DNA of 55,655 nt from Gammaproteobacteria bacterium (GCA_021647705.1 JAKIUF010000029.1:1-55655); one strand, 5' to 3'; shown: positions 26,252 through 35,978, counted from the stretch's first letter. The notes: generated from the letters alone by a model not told the origin. A program made the numbers and translations.

Positions 26252-28294
26252 TTAATGATTCACATTCCCTTGCGGGCGGCGACTATCCCAATAAAGATTC
26301 AAATCCACAAAAATCTCATAAAATTGAGTATCTTCCTCGAATATCGAATGACTATCGAGATCAAAATAGGATGCACGTAACTGTAAATCTGCTCCCGGTG
26401 CCAGCCCTTTCGGTCGAGCGAGCTGTTTGGCAAGGATCGCACTGATAGAAAGTTGTTCTTTTTTTATGAGTTCAAACTGAGTCAACGCATCATCGATTTG
26501 TTCGTAGTCGAGGGTGAAGCTGCTATTCAACGCCATAGATTTGAAGCTTGAAACAATAGCCATACTATATGTGAACACTTCATTATCAAGCTGACTGTCA
26601 TGCTCTTCGGTATCATAGTGACTGATTGATGTTGTTAGCCTGTGTTTCTCACTAACACTAAAACTGACTCCCCATTCTGCGCCTTTTGTCTGGCTATCTG
26701 ACTGAATATTTGAATCGTCCTCAAACGCATTATGATTTACCCGTAAATACCAACTGCCCCATTGATAACTAAACTCACTTGATAATTCTATAAATTTCGC
26801 TTGATTATCATTTGACAATAAAGGGACCATTAACTGGTCCAGTTCTACTCCATTTTGTTTTTGTTGCGTTTGTTGGTAGATCACCCTATATACAGGGCGA
26901 CCCAAGAACGTATTTTCACGGTTACTTGCCTCTGAATAAGTAACATCCAAGCCCACCATGTTTGTCTTGTTAGTTGAGTCAAAACGGTCATCCACATTGT
27001 CCTGCTCGGTTTTCATGAAAAGCTGAGAAAACCAGGACCCTTTACTCAGGCTTGTTGATAGCAGGGTAAAATCACTATCACCAACCAAATTACGGTTCGA
27101 CAAAGAGTAAAAATCCGGCTCAACAAAGGTTTTTTCTATTGAAAGACCCCATTGCCAAGGCGTAGTACCCGCACCGATTGGCTTGCTCGTATACTGAGTA
27201 ACAAACTGATAGGCATTGTCTTGCTGTGCCTCTAAATTTGCCGCATTCCCATCAAAGTCAAAATTTGATTGCGCGGCCTCCAGATACAAACGCACACGCT
27301 GATCAGCCAAGTAACTGTCTAAAGCAATACTTCGTGCATCGCCGGATGACTCTTCGACAAAAGCCCCCAAGCTGGCATCGCCACTTTTGCGTGCTCCGGT
27401 CATATAACTGGTCGAAATCGTTAGCGCGTTGGGGTTGTCGGAGAAGGGTTGATAATTTAACACGGCACCACTCACCCGATCATCAGCATCTCCTACGCCC
27501 AAGCCTTCAGAAAACCCACTCAAGTCCCCGGTTCGTGCGCTAAACAGTTGAACCATGCTATTAACGCCCGGCAAAGAAAAACGGCCAGAAACACCACGGC
27601 GATTAAAATCACGATAGATTAGGCTGCTGTATTGAATGCTATGATGCCCCACATTGAAATGCGCATACTCACCCATATCCACACTTAATAAATAGTGACC
27701 TAAATCAGCCTGTTTACCACTAGCACTGTTTTCTTCGTAAATGAGATTGCCTTGAAAGTGGATAGCGTTGTTGTTATTTCGAGCACTGTAGACCACGTCA
27801 ACAGCCCCGTTGGAATGGTAGTTGTCGATATCTGGGTTTTCAGAAGAATAATCATCCGCTATCAAATAGCTGTTATTAAACGATGCCGCCAAATGCGCTT
27901 GCTGCTCCTGAAAAGCTGCCGACTGTCGAACTTCAAAACGCCAGTCACCTAATTCAATAATGTCACCGTTGGCCGCATATTCCACCAGACGCAGTTGATG
28001 CATACCAGGGATAAGGGGTGAAGGCGGCGCATAGATCACTCTATTTCCTTCGATGACCACCAGCGATGATACATCAATGGAATCAATTTCCAACGCTAAT
28101 TGGGTGGTAATATTATCCAAAATATCAAAAGGAAATTCGATGGAAATGCGATCTGAGGGCTCGCGATAACCTTTATCCTCTGGCGGTACCAAGTGGGGAA
28201 CCAAGGTATTCGCCAATAGAGATGAAGGCATCGTCGAGGCTAACACTAGCATTAATGGTAGAACATACCTTTTTGTATACATTGCTTCTTTCAT
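26252..28294 (-). CDS. Outer-membrane beta-barrel protein, unknown class
   Basis: 680 residues with a signal peptide (hydrophobic LPLMLVLASTM, cleavage near LLANT). A short N-terminal domain (about 30-125, ISIEFPFDILDNI, GMHQLRLVEYAANGD) resembles the periplasmic region before many barrels. After it, alternating polar and hydrophobic strands with aromatic belts run to the C-terminus (YLLSVDMGEYAHFNVGHHSI, LYLEAAQSNFDF, YEIFVDLNLYW), as expected for a large barrel. The last residues are RRPQGNVNH, so the usual terminal aromatic is not at the very end. Start could also be ATG 28282. Function is unknown; surface export or porin-like use are guesses. Confidence 0.65.
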   Translation of the reverse strand: MKEAMYTKRYVLPLMLVLASTMPSSLLANTLVPHLVPPEDKGYREPSDRISIEFPFDILDNITTQLALEIDSIDVSSLVVIEGNRVIYAPPSPLIPGMHQLRLVEYAANGDIIELGDWRFEVRQSAAFQEQQAHLAASFNNSYLIADDYSSENPDIDNYHSNGAVDVVYSARNNNNAIHFQGNLIYEENSASGKQADLGHYLLSVDMGEYAHFNVGHHSIQYSSLIYRDFNRRGVSGRFSLPGVNSMVQLFSARTGDLSGFSEGLGVGDADDRVSGAVLNYQPFSDNPNALTISTSYMTGARKSGDASLGAFVEESSGDARSIALDSYLADQRVRLYLEAAQSNFDFDGNAANLEAQQDNAYQFVTQYTSKPIGAGTTPWQWGLSIEKTFVEPDFYSLSNRNLVGDSDFTLLSTSLSKGSWFSQLFMKTEQDNVDDRFDSTNKTNMVGLDVTYSEASNRENTFLGRPVYRVIYQQTQQKQNGVELDQLMVPLLSNDNQAKFIELSSEFSYQWGSWYLRVNHNAFEDDSNIQSDSQTKGAEWGVSFSVSEKHRLTTSISHYDTEEHDSQLDNEVFTYSMAIVSSFKSMALNSSFTLDYEQIDDALTQFELIKKEQLSISAILAKQLARPKGLAPGADLQLRASYFDLDSHSIFEEDTQFYEIFVDLNLYWDSRRPQGNVNH

Positions 28295-28383
28295 TTCATT
28301 TCTTTGCTTGGCTTTACGTTATAGTTATTAAGCTCGTGAGCTTCTCGCGGCATCTATCCACGACAAACCCACGAATTCAGGTT

Positions 28384-30087
28384 TTAATCAAAGCGACGGC
28401 TCTGAATGACAAGCTGTCCTTCCCGTACTTGCATCCATAAAGCCATAATCTCACCATTGCTACTATTGGTGATAGCGGGTTTATCAACCGCACCACCCAA
28501 GACACTAATTACCTGTGGCGCAAGCCAGGATTCATCAATTTTGTTAAACCGTCTTACCCAAGTAGAAGGAGGATCAATATAAATAATGCTATTGTTATCA
28601 AAAAATGTTCCCGAACGATTTTGCTGCCAGATAGCCATCACATTTCCTGATTCATCAATGGTTAACTGAGGCTGCGATGCGGGTTGCTCACCAACTTCCA
28701 AAAATTCAATCGCTGACCAACTTCCGTCCAATGCATCAAATCGGCGAGTAAGAATATTATCTTCACCCAATACAGGGGCTTGCTGCCAAACGAGTATAAT
28801 ATTGTCATCTCGATCAATAACAAGCTGCGGATTAAAGCCTTGGATACTTCCTGTAATAACGTCAGCTTCAGCCCAACCTTTTCCTGAAATGTAACGATTT
28901 GACCAAATAAACGGAAAGCCCAGCGCGTCATCTTCCTGAGACCACACAGCCGTAAAAATACCCTGAGAATCGACCGACAACGCCAAACCCGGCTGTAATG
29001 TACCCGCATCTATATTATCGATAAGCTCTACCGCGCCCCACGTCCCCGTGGAAAATCGATAAAGCCTACTGTAAACATGGTCAGCCTGCAACCAGACCAC
29101 CATCGCATCTCCCTGATTATTTATACTGACTCTCGGATGGCCCGCTTCTTCCTCCAATTCATCAATCGTAGCACCATCACTCCACTGATCTTTCTCAGTA
29201 TCGTAAATCAACGTCGAAATATTGGTTGGCCCCATACCCGCAATTTCAAAAACAGCCATGACATTACCGCTATCATCCGCCATAAGTCGTGGATCCATAT
29301 GTGCAAAAGCGCTGGCATTGATTCTCTCAGAATCTCCCCAACTTGAGCTTGACTGCGAGTAACGGTTGTAACTCAATTGTGTTGGTATACCACCCGGGCC
29401 ATTTTCTTCCCACAAAACGAGCAGATCACCATTACTAAGGACGGTTATTTGCGGCTTGCCTGCCACATCTTCATCATCACTGCTATTACTGACCAATTGC
29501 TCAATGCTCCATGTATTATCATCCAGAAGGCGTCTGGCAAAAATTTCATTTTCTTCTGTAAAAAAATCATTTTTTCGATAAAAGGTCCAGATAATGTCAT
29601 TGGCATCTGTAATAAGCACCGGATCATCGACAGAACCCTGCTCTACATTCTCCGGCTCTCGCCAAATACCATCCCGTGTTACAAATGACCATTCAAAGAT
29701 ACTGGCAAGAGACAAACCAGAGACATCGGTAATCGCTGTGGTCAGCCTAGCCATATATGTGGACAATAAATCCAGATCGTCATCCACTGAAAACTCGATA
29801 GCATTGGTATCATGAAAACTAATGGCTCCGGCAACAGGTTCACCACGATTCAATAGCTGAAAACTATCGCTATCAACAGAGGGAAAATATATATCGCCAC
29901 TGAATTGCACGCCAATGGATGGAGCTCTATCAACTCCTGTGCTAGAAATACTCGGCATTACCATCACCACTTCAACATCGCTCACCGCAGCGGGGTTACC
30001 CGTTGATCCACCACCGCCACAGGCGCTGAGAAAAACAACAATCCCCCCCCAAAAAAAGACGTATATTAAATTAGCTATTTTATTCAT
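28384..30087 (-). CDS. Lipoprotein with Ig-like domain and seven propeller-type repeats
   Basis: 567 residues from ATG 30087, where GGGG precedes the start and a signal peptide begins (VFFWGGIVVFLSAC, then GGGG). An upstream in-frame ATG at 30147 would put 20 extra residues before the signal and is rejected. Residues about 30-125 look like a bacterial Ig-like domain (STGVDRAPSIGVQFSGDI). The remainder has seven repeats ending in a W, such as PQITVLSNGDLLVLW, PRVSINNQGDAMVVW, PQLVIDRDDNIILVW and PQLTIDESGNVMAIW, a sialidase/exo-alpha-type propeller pattern. It is the first gene of the minus-strand island. Ligand unknown. Confidence 0.75.
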   Translation of the reverse strand: MNKIANLIYVFFWGGIVVFLSACGGGGSTGNPAAVSDVEVVMVMPSISSTGVDRAPSIGVQFSGDIYFPSVDSDSFQLLNRGEPVAGAISFHDTNAIEFSVDDDLDLLSTYMARLTTAITDVSGLSLASIFEWSFVTRDGIWREPENVEQGSVDDPVLITDANDIIWTFYRKNDFFTEENEIFARRLLDDNTWSIEQLVSNSSDDEDVAGKPQITVLSNGDLLVLWEENGPGGIPTQLSYNRYSQSSSSWGDSERINASAFAHMDPRLMADDSGNVMAVFEIAGMGPTNISTLIYDTEKDQWSDGATIDELEEEAGHPRVSINNQGDAMVVWLQADHVYSRLYRFSTGTWGAVELIDNIDAGTLQPGLALSVDSQGIFTAVWSQEDDALGFPFIWSNRYISGKGWAEADVITGSIQGFNPQLVIDRDDNIILVWQQAPVLGEDNILTRRFDALDGSWSAIEFLEVGEQPASQPQLTIDESGNVMAIWQQNRSGTFFDNNSIIYIDPPSTWVRRFNKIDESWLAPQVISVLGGAVDKPAITNSSNGEIMALWMQVREGQLVIQSRRFD

Positions 30088-30166
30088 TTGATTTTCCCCT
30101 ATTTCTCTAGTAATTGCTGAGTCGTAAGAAAAAAGTATTTGGTTCAAATTTATTTTTCAAATGTAG

Positions 30167-30439
30167 TCAGAGCCACCGGGAGAGAGGAAGAAAAATTATT
30201 TCCATCACTTTTTTTGATTTGTGTACTGAATGAGCATCTACGATAAAAATAACGGGTGATTTTCTGTTTCTTAAAAATTCTTGGAAGCACTCAACACATT
30301 TATCTGTTGTAAATTTCCCACTATAAACGTAATACCAAAAACCGCCTTTATTGGATAACGCTGAAATTGCATCAATTGCCTGTTGATGCGCGGCTCTTCT
30401 ATTCCTGAAAAATAATGGGGTATTAAAACTGTGCATCAA
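30167..30439 (-). mobile_element. IS630-family transposase, internal remnant
   Basis: 90 residues match the middle of an IS630-type transposase: GGFWYYVYSGKFTTDKCVECFQEFLR followed by VIFIVDAHSVHKSKKV with a catalytic Asp. The helix-turn-helix end and the Glu-containing C-terminus are absent, so it is inactive. It sits between the propeller lipoprotein and the zwf remnant at the island boundary, so insertion-sequence activity may have shaped this junction. Confidence 0.7.
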
Positions 30440-30454
30440 GATCCACGGGAAGGA

Positions 30455-30616
30455 TTGCGCCTGGAAAGTGATCGATCCTGATCACATATGTGGGCCACCG
30501 AGCGTGATTACATTTCCACCTATCCGGCAGGTATCTGGGGGCCACGGGAAACACACCGCCTGTTTAAGCGTGAATATCCGTTTTGACGGCATTCACTGAA
30601 GCCCTATGGCGAATAA
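30455..30616 (+). pseudogene. zwf: Decayed duplicate of the zwf 3' end
   Basis: The text from GCCTGG at 30459 to the TAA at 30614-30616 aligns with the last 160 bases of zwf (12873-13032). It has a one-base deletion early and an in-frame TGA replacing a Trp codon. The best stretch encodes [21 protein letters not shown], against [21 protein letters not shown] in the intact gene. It reads in the same direction as zwf. Together with zwf it brackets the 17.4 kb exported-protein island. Confidence 0.9.
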
Positions 30617-31181
30617 ATAAAAACCCACAGCAAACTGTCTCGCTGCGCGAAGCGGGGCATTATGCTGCCAGTGCTACCCCGACCCAATCTTCTAACAACA
30701 TGTGGAGTCAGGGTAATTACCAAACAATGATAGTAAAACCCCTACATTGAAAACAGATACTGAATAAACATTTAAGAAATTGCTAATAAACTCGAATTAA
30801 CTAAATTTAGCGGGACTCAATGCCCCGCATCACGAATTACACCGAAAAAGTACCGGTTGCGAGTATCAGTGGGGTTTTTTACTATTTTTTACTAACTGCA
30901 ATTCGCGTTCCACTCGGAAAACATTTACTATATAGCCAATAATAATGGAACATTTTAGCCTGTATTTTCGTAAGCCTATGATAGATCAAAAATTCCTCAA
31001 AAAAAGATCCCTGACTTATAATATTTCAGCACTATCGCGCACTTTTATTGTACCGCAACATAATTTTTCGTACTCTAAAACTCCGCATTACTTATCGTAA
31101 GAACATTGACTCTGTGCTGCGTACAGTGCATCGTAAACATATTCATTCTCGTACTCTCAACCAACCGTAGAAGGAACTATC
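30617..31181. other. Gap before the FixJ-type gene
   Basis: I see no gene. After the zwf remnant there is a small hairpin (CGCT/AGCG at about 30641-30654). GCGGGACTCAATGCCCCGC at about 30809-30827 can fold with a five-base stem. The stretch from 30830 is AT-rich and presumably holds the promoter of the regulator. Its ribosome binding site is AGAAGGAA before GTG 31182. Confidence 0.45.
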
Positions 31182-31895
31182 GTGACTACTCAACTTACAT
31201 CTACTCTGGCAACCAACCTTGCTGTCACACCAACTGTATTCATCGTGGACGACGACGACGCTGTACGACATTCATTGCAGACTCTAGTAGAGTCCATGAA
31301 TATTCGAGCCTGTGCTTTTGCTGACGTACAATCATTTCTTGACACCTATGACCCGGCACAGCCTGGCTGTCTGGTACTGGATGTTCGTTTACCTCAATTA
31401 AGCGGACTGGAGTTACAGGAATATCTGCAACGACAGGGCATAAAAACGCCAGTTATTTTTGTCTCGGGACACAGCACTGTTTCTATGGCGGTACGCACCC
31501 TTAGAGCAGGCGCTATCGACTTTCTGGAAAAACCGTTTGACGACCAAGCTTTGCTGGACAGTATTCAGCGCGCACTGGAAAGCGACCGACAAATACGGTT
31601 AGATGAACAATGGCGACAAAATGTATTACAGTACCTTGGTCAGCTATCACGCCGTGAAGAAGAAGTGTTACGCCTGCTGATCCAGGGGAAGGCCAACAAG
31701 ACCATCGCCCACGAAATGAGCCTCAGCACAAAAACCATCGAGACACATCGCGCGCACATCATGCGTAAACTGGGGGTCAACTCTCTGGCAGGGCTGGTGT
31801 GGATGGCATTAACATCCGGCGAATATCATGAAGTGCCTGAGCATCTGCCGTTTCCGTTGCCAGAGCAAAATCCGGCTCTATTGTCGCTGCGTTAA
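31182..31895 (+). CDS. FixJ/NarL-type response regulator (orphan)
   Basis: 237 residues starting at GTG 31182, supported by AGAAGGAA. The receiver domain (about 16-130) has the acidic pocket VDDDDAV, the phospho-acceptor D67 (LVLDVRLPQLSG), FVSGHST and LEKPF. A LuxR-type helix-turn-helix follows (about 152-210, LSRREEEVLRLLIQGKANKTIAHEMSLSTKTIETH), the arrangement of FixJ, StyR and TodT-like regulators. A 25-residue tail follows. No histidine kinase gene is nearby, so it is an orphan in this window. It lies just outside the island on the right and faces der, with a shared inverted repeat between the two genes. Confidence 0.9.
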   Translation: MTTQLTSTLATNLAVTPTVFIVDDDDAVRHSLQTLVESMNIRACAFADVQSFLDTYDPAQPGCLVLDVRLPQLSGLELQEYLQRQGIKTPVIFVSGHSTVSMAVRTLRAGAIDFLEKPFDDQALLDSIQRALESDRQIRLDEQWRQNVLQYLGQLSRREEEVLRLLIQGKANKTIAHEMSLSTKTIETHRAHIMRKLGVNSLAGLVWMALTSGEYHEVPEHLPFPLPEQNPALLSLR

Positions 31896-31948
31896 CAAAT
31901 GTGCTGCACGTAAAATATCCGCTGAAGTAAAAACGCCGATATGAGTCA

Positions 31949-31982
31949 TGAGCGAAATTCAGATTATCCAACTTTTCGCTCA
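31949..31982. terminator. Inverted repeat between convergent genes, possible bidirectional terminator
   Basis: TGAGCGAAA (31949-31957) and TTTCGCTCA (31974-31982) form a perfect nine-base stem with a 16-base loop. It lies between the ends of the FixJ-type gene and der, which converge. The loop is larger than usual and the T tract is short, so assignment is moderate. Confidence 0.45.
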
Positions 31983-32004
31983 GGCTTAATCGGCTATTCT
32001 CAGA

Positions 32005-33396
32005 TTAACGTTTACGTTTAACAAATTTCTTCAGCCGCTGACGCTTATCAATCTGGCGTTTGCTCAACTTGTTTTTTCTGCCTTCAAACGGGTTTGTGCC
32101 TGTCTTGAAATCAATACGTACTGGCGTACCTTCCAGCTTGAGCACCTTGCGAAACGTATTCTGCAAATAGCGTCTATAAGCATCCGGCACATCTTTGGTC
32201 TGATTACCGTGAATAACAATCGTTGGTGGATTACGCCCGCCCTGATGGGCATAACGTAACTTAATGCGCCGACCACGCACCAGAGGCGGCTGGTGGTTGT
32301 CTACGGCTCTTTCCAGAATACGTGACAGCTCCGGCGTGGAAAAATGGCGTGTCGCGGAAACATAGGCTTTTTGAATCGGTTTGAACAAATCACCCACACC
32401 GGTACCATGCAATGCTGAGATAAAAAACAGCTTTGCAAAATCGACGAACTGCAACTTCCTGCTCAGCTCGTATTTCACCCGCTCCCGTTCAGAAGGCTCC
32501 AATCCATCCCATTTGTTAACAGCAATAACCAATGCCCTGCCTTCATCCAGCACAAAACCCAGTAAATGCGCATCCTGATCACTGATGCCTTCGTGGGCAT
32601 CAATCACCAGCACCACCACATTCGCACGTTCAATGGCTTGCAGCGCTTTGATCACACTGAATTTTTCCAGCTTGTCATGGACTTTTTTGCGCCGCCGCAC
32701 ACCGGCAGTATCAATAAAGGTATATTTCTGGCCACGACGTTCAAAAGGGACAAAAATGCTGTCACGGGTGGTGCCGGGCATATCAAAAACCAATACACGC
32801 TCTTCACCCAGAATACGATTGATCAGTGTTGATTTTCCTACATTGGGCTTGCCAACAATGGCAATTTTAATACCCAGGTCTTCTTCGTCTTCGTCAATGT
32901 CGGGCTCGGGCAATTCCGGCAAAATCTCTGCCATTAAGTCACGTACCCCGCCCCCCTGACTCGCCGTGATACCCAGCGGATCTCCCAGCCCAAGACGATA
33001 AAAGTCGGCGATCACCACCGCCAATTCTGAGCCATCAATTTTATTCACCACCAGATGTACGCACTTGTTGGCCGAGCGCAACCGTTTGGCAATTTCCTGA
33101 TCACCTGCCACCAGACCGTCACGCGCATCCACCAAAAACAAAACCACGTCGGCTTCTTCAACAGCCAACCAAGCCTGATCTGCCATTAATTCATCGATGC
33201 CTTCTTTTTCACCACTAAGGCCACCGGTATCCACAACCAGATAGGGATAGTCGCCTACACGACCTTCACCATATTTCCGATCACGGGTGAGGCCGGGCTG
33301 ATCAGCCACCAGCGCATCACGCGAGCGTGTCAAACAATTGAATAAAGTGGATTTGCCAACGTTAGGACGACCAACAAGCGCGATAACCGGTTTCAT
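32005..33396 (-). CDS. der: Ribosome-assembly GTPase Der (EngA)
   Basis: 463 residues with two tandem GTPase domains and a C-terminal KH-like domain, the distinctive Der layout. Domain 1 has GRPNVGKST near the start, DTGG and NKID; domain 2 has [13 protein letters not shown] and NKWD. The tail is basic ([19 protein letters not shown]). Der acts in 50S subunit maturation. It ends the minus-strand housekeeping run but is separated from bamB by a 660-base repeat-filled gap that is absent in the usual compact arrangement. Confidence 0.98.
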   Translation of the reverse strand: MKPVIALVGRPNVGKSTLFNCLTRSRDALVADQPGLTRDRKYGEGRVGDYPYLVVDTGGLSGEKEGIDELMADQAWLAVEEADVVLFLVDARDGLVAGDQEIAKRLRSANKCVHLVVNKIDGSELAVVIADFYRLGLGDPLGITASQGGGVRDLMAEILPELPEPDIDEDEEDLGIKIAIVGKPNVGKSTLINRILGEERVLVFDMPGTTRDSIFVPFERRGQKYTFIDTAGVRRRKKVHDKLEKFSVIKALQAIERANVVVLVIDAHEGISDQDAHLLGFVLDEGRALVIAVNKWDGLEPSERERVKYELSRKLQFVDFAKLFFISALHGTGVGDLFKPIQKAYVSATRHFSTPELSRILERAVDNHQPPLVRGRRIKLRYAHQGGRNPPTIVIHGNQTKDVPDAYRRYLQNTFRKVLKLEGTPVRIDFKTGTNPFEGRKNKLSKRQIDKRQRLKKFVKRKR

Positions 33397-33451
33397 AATA
33401 CTTTACATGCCTATCAACAAAACTCAGTTTTAAATAACCGGCTCTGTTTTC

Positions 33452-34046
33452 GTAGGGTGGGCATTGCCCACCAGTTGTGCTTTATTCAAACATTCAAAAC
33501 TGAATGTGAACCAAGCTTAAAAACATTCCATCGAATAAAATCATTGTGGTTTACATTCGGCGGAACAGACGGTTCCTCCAACCACGAACTACAGCATTTG
33601 AGGTTTTTTATCTCTCTTGCTCGTCATTCTCAAAATCTTTGTGCGCTCAGCGTCTTTGCGTTGGGTTTTCATTGCTCAGACCCAGCCAGCATACGCATGA
33701 AAACAGGGCGATTTAACCCTTAAATGTGAATTAAGCGCTAAAAACACGCTACTCTTAAAAATCACCGGGTATTTAACGCAAAGGGCGCAAAGACGCAGAG
33801 AACACAAAGTTTTTAGTGTTTTTCTCTGCGTCCTTTGCGTCTCTGCGACCTCTGCGTTTATAACGCGCACTTATCAATATCACCACAACATAACCCCTCA
33901 ATGTACTGAAACGCTTCTCCGAGGGGAGGAATCCTCCTGGATTGCGGCTAAAAACAGGCAGGAATGACGCTGTTTTCAGCAAAAAGTACTAACGGGATGA
34001 TTTAGCTCTTAATTCACATTATAAAGGTGGGCAATGCCCACCCTAC
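33452..34046. repeat. 595-base segment bounded by 21-base inverted repeats between bamB and der
   Basis: GTAGGGTGGGCATTGCCCAC (with a final C; 33452-33472) is the exact reverse complement of 34026-34046. The segment between carries one copy of the dispersed repeat (33722-33980) and no convincing gene; a plus-strand frame at 33457-33723 is not supported by composition or context. Each 21-base end is itself largely palindromic (GTGGGCATTGCCCAC). Confidence 0.7.
33722..33980. repeat. Dispersed repeat, copy A
   Basis: It starts AATGTGAATTAAGCGC, runs through AAATCACCGGGTATTTAACG, and contains an arm pair built of CGCAAAG/CGCAGAG units and their reverse complement (CTCTGCGTCCTTTGCGTCTC). It continues with GCACTTATCAATATCACCAC and ends in a CGGCTAAAAACAGGCAGGAATGAC-like REP end. 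The same order occurs at 43638-43876 and, inverted, at 49028-49264. Confidence 0.75.
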
Positions 34047-34056
34047 AGAAAGATAG

Positions 34057-35328
34057 TTATTTTATGGCGGCTTGTTTTGGCGTCGCCTGTTTTAAAAGCG
34101 CAAATGCGGCCAACGCGCCGGTATTGTCACGCACATACAGTGTGCCAGCATCCACCAGCGGAGAAACACTCACCGAGCGGTAAACCTTCTCGGCAGACTC
34201 ATCACTGTCCCAGATATAGCGCAGGGTTGACCATACCTTATCGAGGCTTTTTCGAGCCACAAAACCACCATCATCCTGTGACAACCAGTGTACAAAACCG
34301 TCATAGTCCGCAACCACCAGCGTATTCCCCTGCACCACAGGCACACTCAGTTCCCGCCCCAGCAGGCTGTCCTGCCGCCACAGAGTTGCACCTGTGCGTC
34401 CGTCTAACGCCCACACTCTGCTGGTCGCATCAGTGATAAAAATCTGTTCCTCACTCACCGTCAAACCGGTATACGATGACATATCCCGCGCCCACAACAC
34501 ATTTCCATCCTCGATGGAAACCGCCGCTACTCTCCCCTGATAGCTGCTCACATACACCACACCATCGGCGGCACGAAACAAGCCATCAATATCGACCAGA
34601 CGCTCCAGGTCGGTGCGCCCATGGGGTACAGCAATCGTGGTCTCCCATAATAATTCACCCGTGGCCAGACTGAGGCTCAACAGACGCCCATCAGAAAACC
34701 CAGCCAACACCGCCTCATTCACCACCAGCGGCACGCTGGTACCCCGTAAAGTCAATTTCGGAATACTGCGCTCATACGACCACAGCTTTTTACCTGTCGT
34801 CGTTTTATGCACGCTGATTCTGCCATCGATAGTCTGCACAACCAGGAACTCTCCCGCCACAACAGGGGTGGCCAGCATTTCACTGCTGATGCGCTGACGC
34901 CAGCGCTCAGCGCCATTGTTTTTATCCAGCGCCACCAGCTCTGCCTCGCGTGTACCCACAAACAACAAGCCTGCACCAACACCAGGACCACCCGTCAGCG
35001 CTTCATTCATGCTGATCTGCCATAGCACATCACCGTTTTTTGTGGCGTGCGCCGCCACCTCACCCCTGCGGCTTGCGACATAAATCTTTTTGTCTTTGTT
35101 AGCCTCAACGTCCATGTCAATCACCACCGGCAATTGTGCATGCGCATACTCCGGTACATCACCGGTAGGTTTTGCCCAAAGTGCCTTGACCGACACGCTT
35201 GTATTGATTGCATTCAACGGCGTTGCGTCGGAATAATCCTTTGGTGATGAGCCACAGGCAACCAGCAACAGGCTGGATATCAGCGCCACTAGCATCAGAC
35301 CTATTTTTTTCATGCGTAACAACATCAT
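34057..35328 (-). CDS. bamB: Outer-membrane assembly lipoprotein BamB
   Basis: 423 residues. Signal peptide with lipobox (SSLLLVAC, Cys at about 25), then repeated beta-propeller blades with the PQQ-like motif (GDVLWQISM, NNGAERWRQR, TTGKKLWSYE, ATGELLWETT, RTGATLWRQD), which form the eight-bladed BamB propeller. It is part of the BAM complex that inserts outer-membrane proteins. Start could be either of the first two ATGs or M6. Its start overlaps the yfgM stop by one base. Confidence 0.96.
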   Translation of the reverse strand: MMLLRMKKIGLMLVALISSLLLVACGSSPKDYSDATPLNAINTSVSVKALWAKPTGDVPEYAHAQLPVVIDMDVEANKDKKIYVASRRGEVAAHATKNGDVLWQISMNEALTGGPGVGAGLLFVGTREAELVALDKNNGAERWRQRISSEMLATPVVAGEFLVVQTIDGRISVHKTTTGKKLWSYERSIPKLTLRGTSVPLVVNEAVLAGFSDGRLLSLSLATGELLWETTIAVPHGRTDLERLVDIDGLFRAADGVVYVSSYQGRVAAVSIEDGNVLWARDMSSYTGLTVSEEQIFITDATSRVWALDGRTGATLWRQDSLLGRELSVPVVQGNTLVVADYDGFVHWLSQDDGGFVARKSLDKVWSTLRYIWDSDESAEKVYRSVSVSPLVDAGTLYVRDNTGALAAFALLKQATPKQAAIK

Positions 35329-35978
35329 TACGACAGATCACCCGAAGCAGGCTGTCCAAGGTTATCCAGCTTCATTTGCAGCAACTCGTGCCCACGTTCC
35401 CCTGGTGACGCACTAACCAGGGCACGCATGAATGCCGTACGTGCAGATTCCGGCTGCCCCATAGCGACATAAATATCGCCTTTCAACTGTTCGTAGGTTG
35501 ATTCGTAAACCCCTGCTTCAACACCTGAAATAAAATTCAGAGCATCATCATATTTCCCTTCCGCCATCATGATTTTGGTCAGGCGTAAACGCGCTTCATG
35601 GCGCACAGCCTCACTTTCCGTATTGTCTAATGCCCAGCGCAAATGTGCGCTAGCGGCGGCAGCATCCCCCTCCTCCAGTTTGGTTTTAGCCATCATCAAT
35701 GCCGCCAGTGAAGCATAAGCGGTATCTGAAAACTGGCCTAACAACTGGGCACCCTGTGTTGCCGCGTCATCATTTTTACCTTGTGCTACATTTTCCAGCA
35801 TCATTTGATAAACCGCAGATGCCGTTTCAGAGAACTGTTGCTGATTATCCAACCAGGCACGACCGCCCCATAAGGCACCCACACCAAGAACCACACCACC
35901 GATCAGTGACCACTTATTTTCATTCCACCACTTTTTGATGGCGGCGACCTGTTGCTCTTCTGTTGTGTATATATCCAC
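35328..35978 (-). CDS. yfgM: YfgM-family tetratricopeptide membrane protein
   Basis: 216 residues. A cytoplasmic start (MDIYTTEEQQVAAIKKWWNENKW), one membrane helix (about 26-43, LIGGVVLGVGALWGGRAW) and a periplasmic tetratricopeptide region (about 50-205) match the YfgM/DUF2133 family. YfgM is known as an ancillary partner of the SecYEG translocon and of periplasmic chaperones. It sits between hisS and bamB as in many gammaproteobacteria. Confidence 0.93.
   Translation of the reverse strand: MDIYTTEEQQVAAIKKWWNENKWSLIGGVVLGVGALWGGRAWLDNQQQFSETASAVYQMMLENVAQGKNDDAATQGAQLLGQFSDTAYASLAALMMAKTKLEEGDAAAASAHLRWALDNTESEAVRHEARLRLTKIMMAEGKYDDALNFISGVEAGVYESTYEQLKGDIYVAMGQPESARTAFMRALVSASPGERGHELLQMKLDNLGQPASGDLS

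Noticed and set aside
30087-30147. Longer N-terminus for the Ig/propeller lipoprotein (ATG 30147)
   Set aside because: It would place 20 residues before a clear signal peptide; ATG 30087 has a better ribosome binding site.
33457-33723. 88-residue plus-strand frame between der and bamB
   Set aside because: It begins inside the inverted repeat and has no recognisable domain or ribosome binding site.
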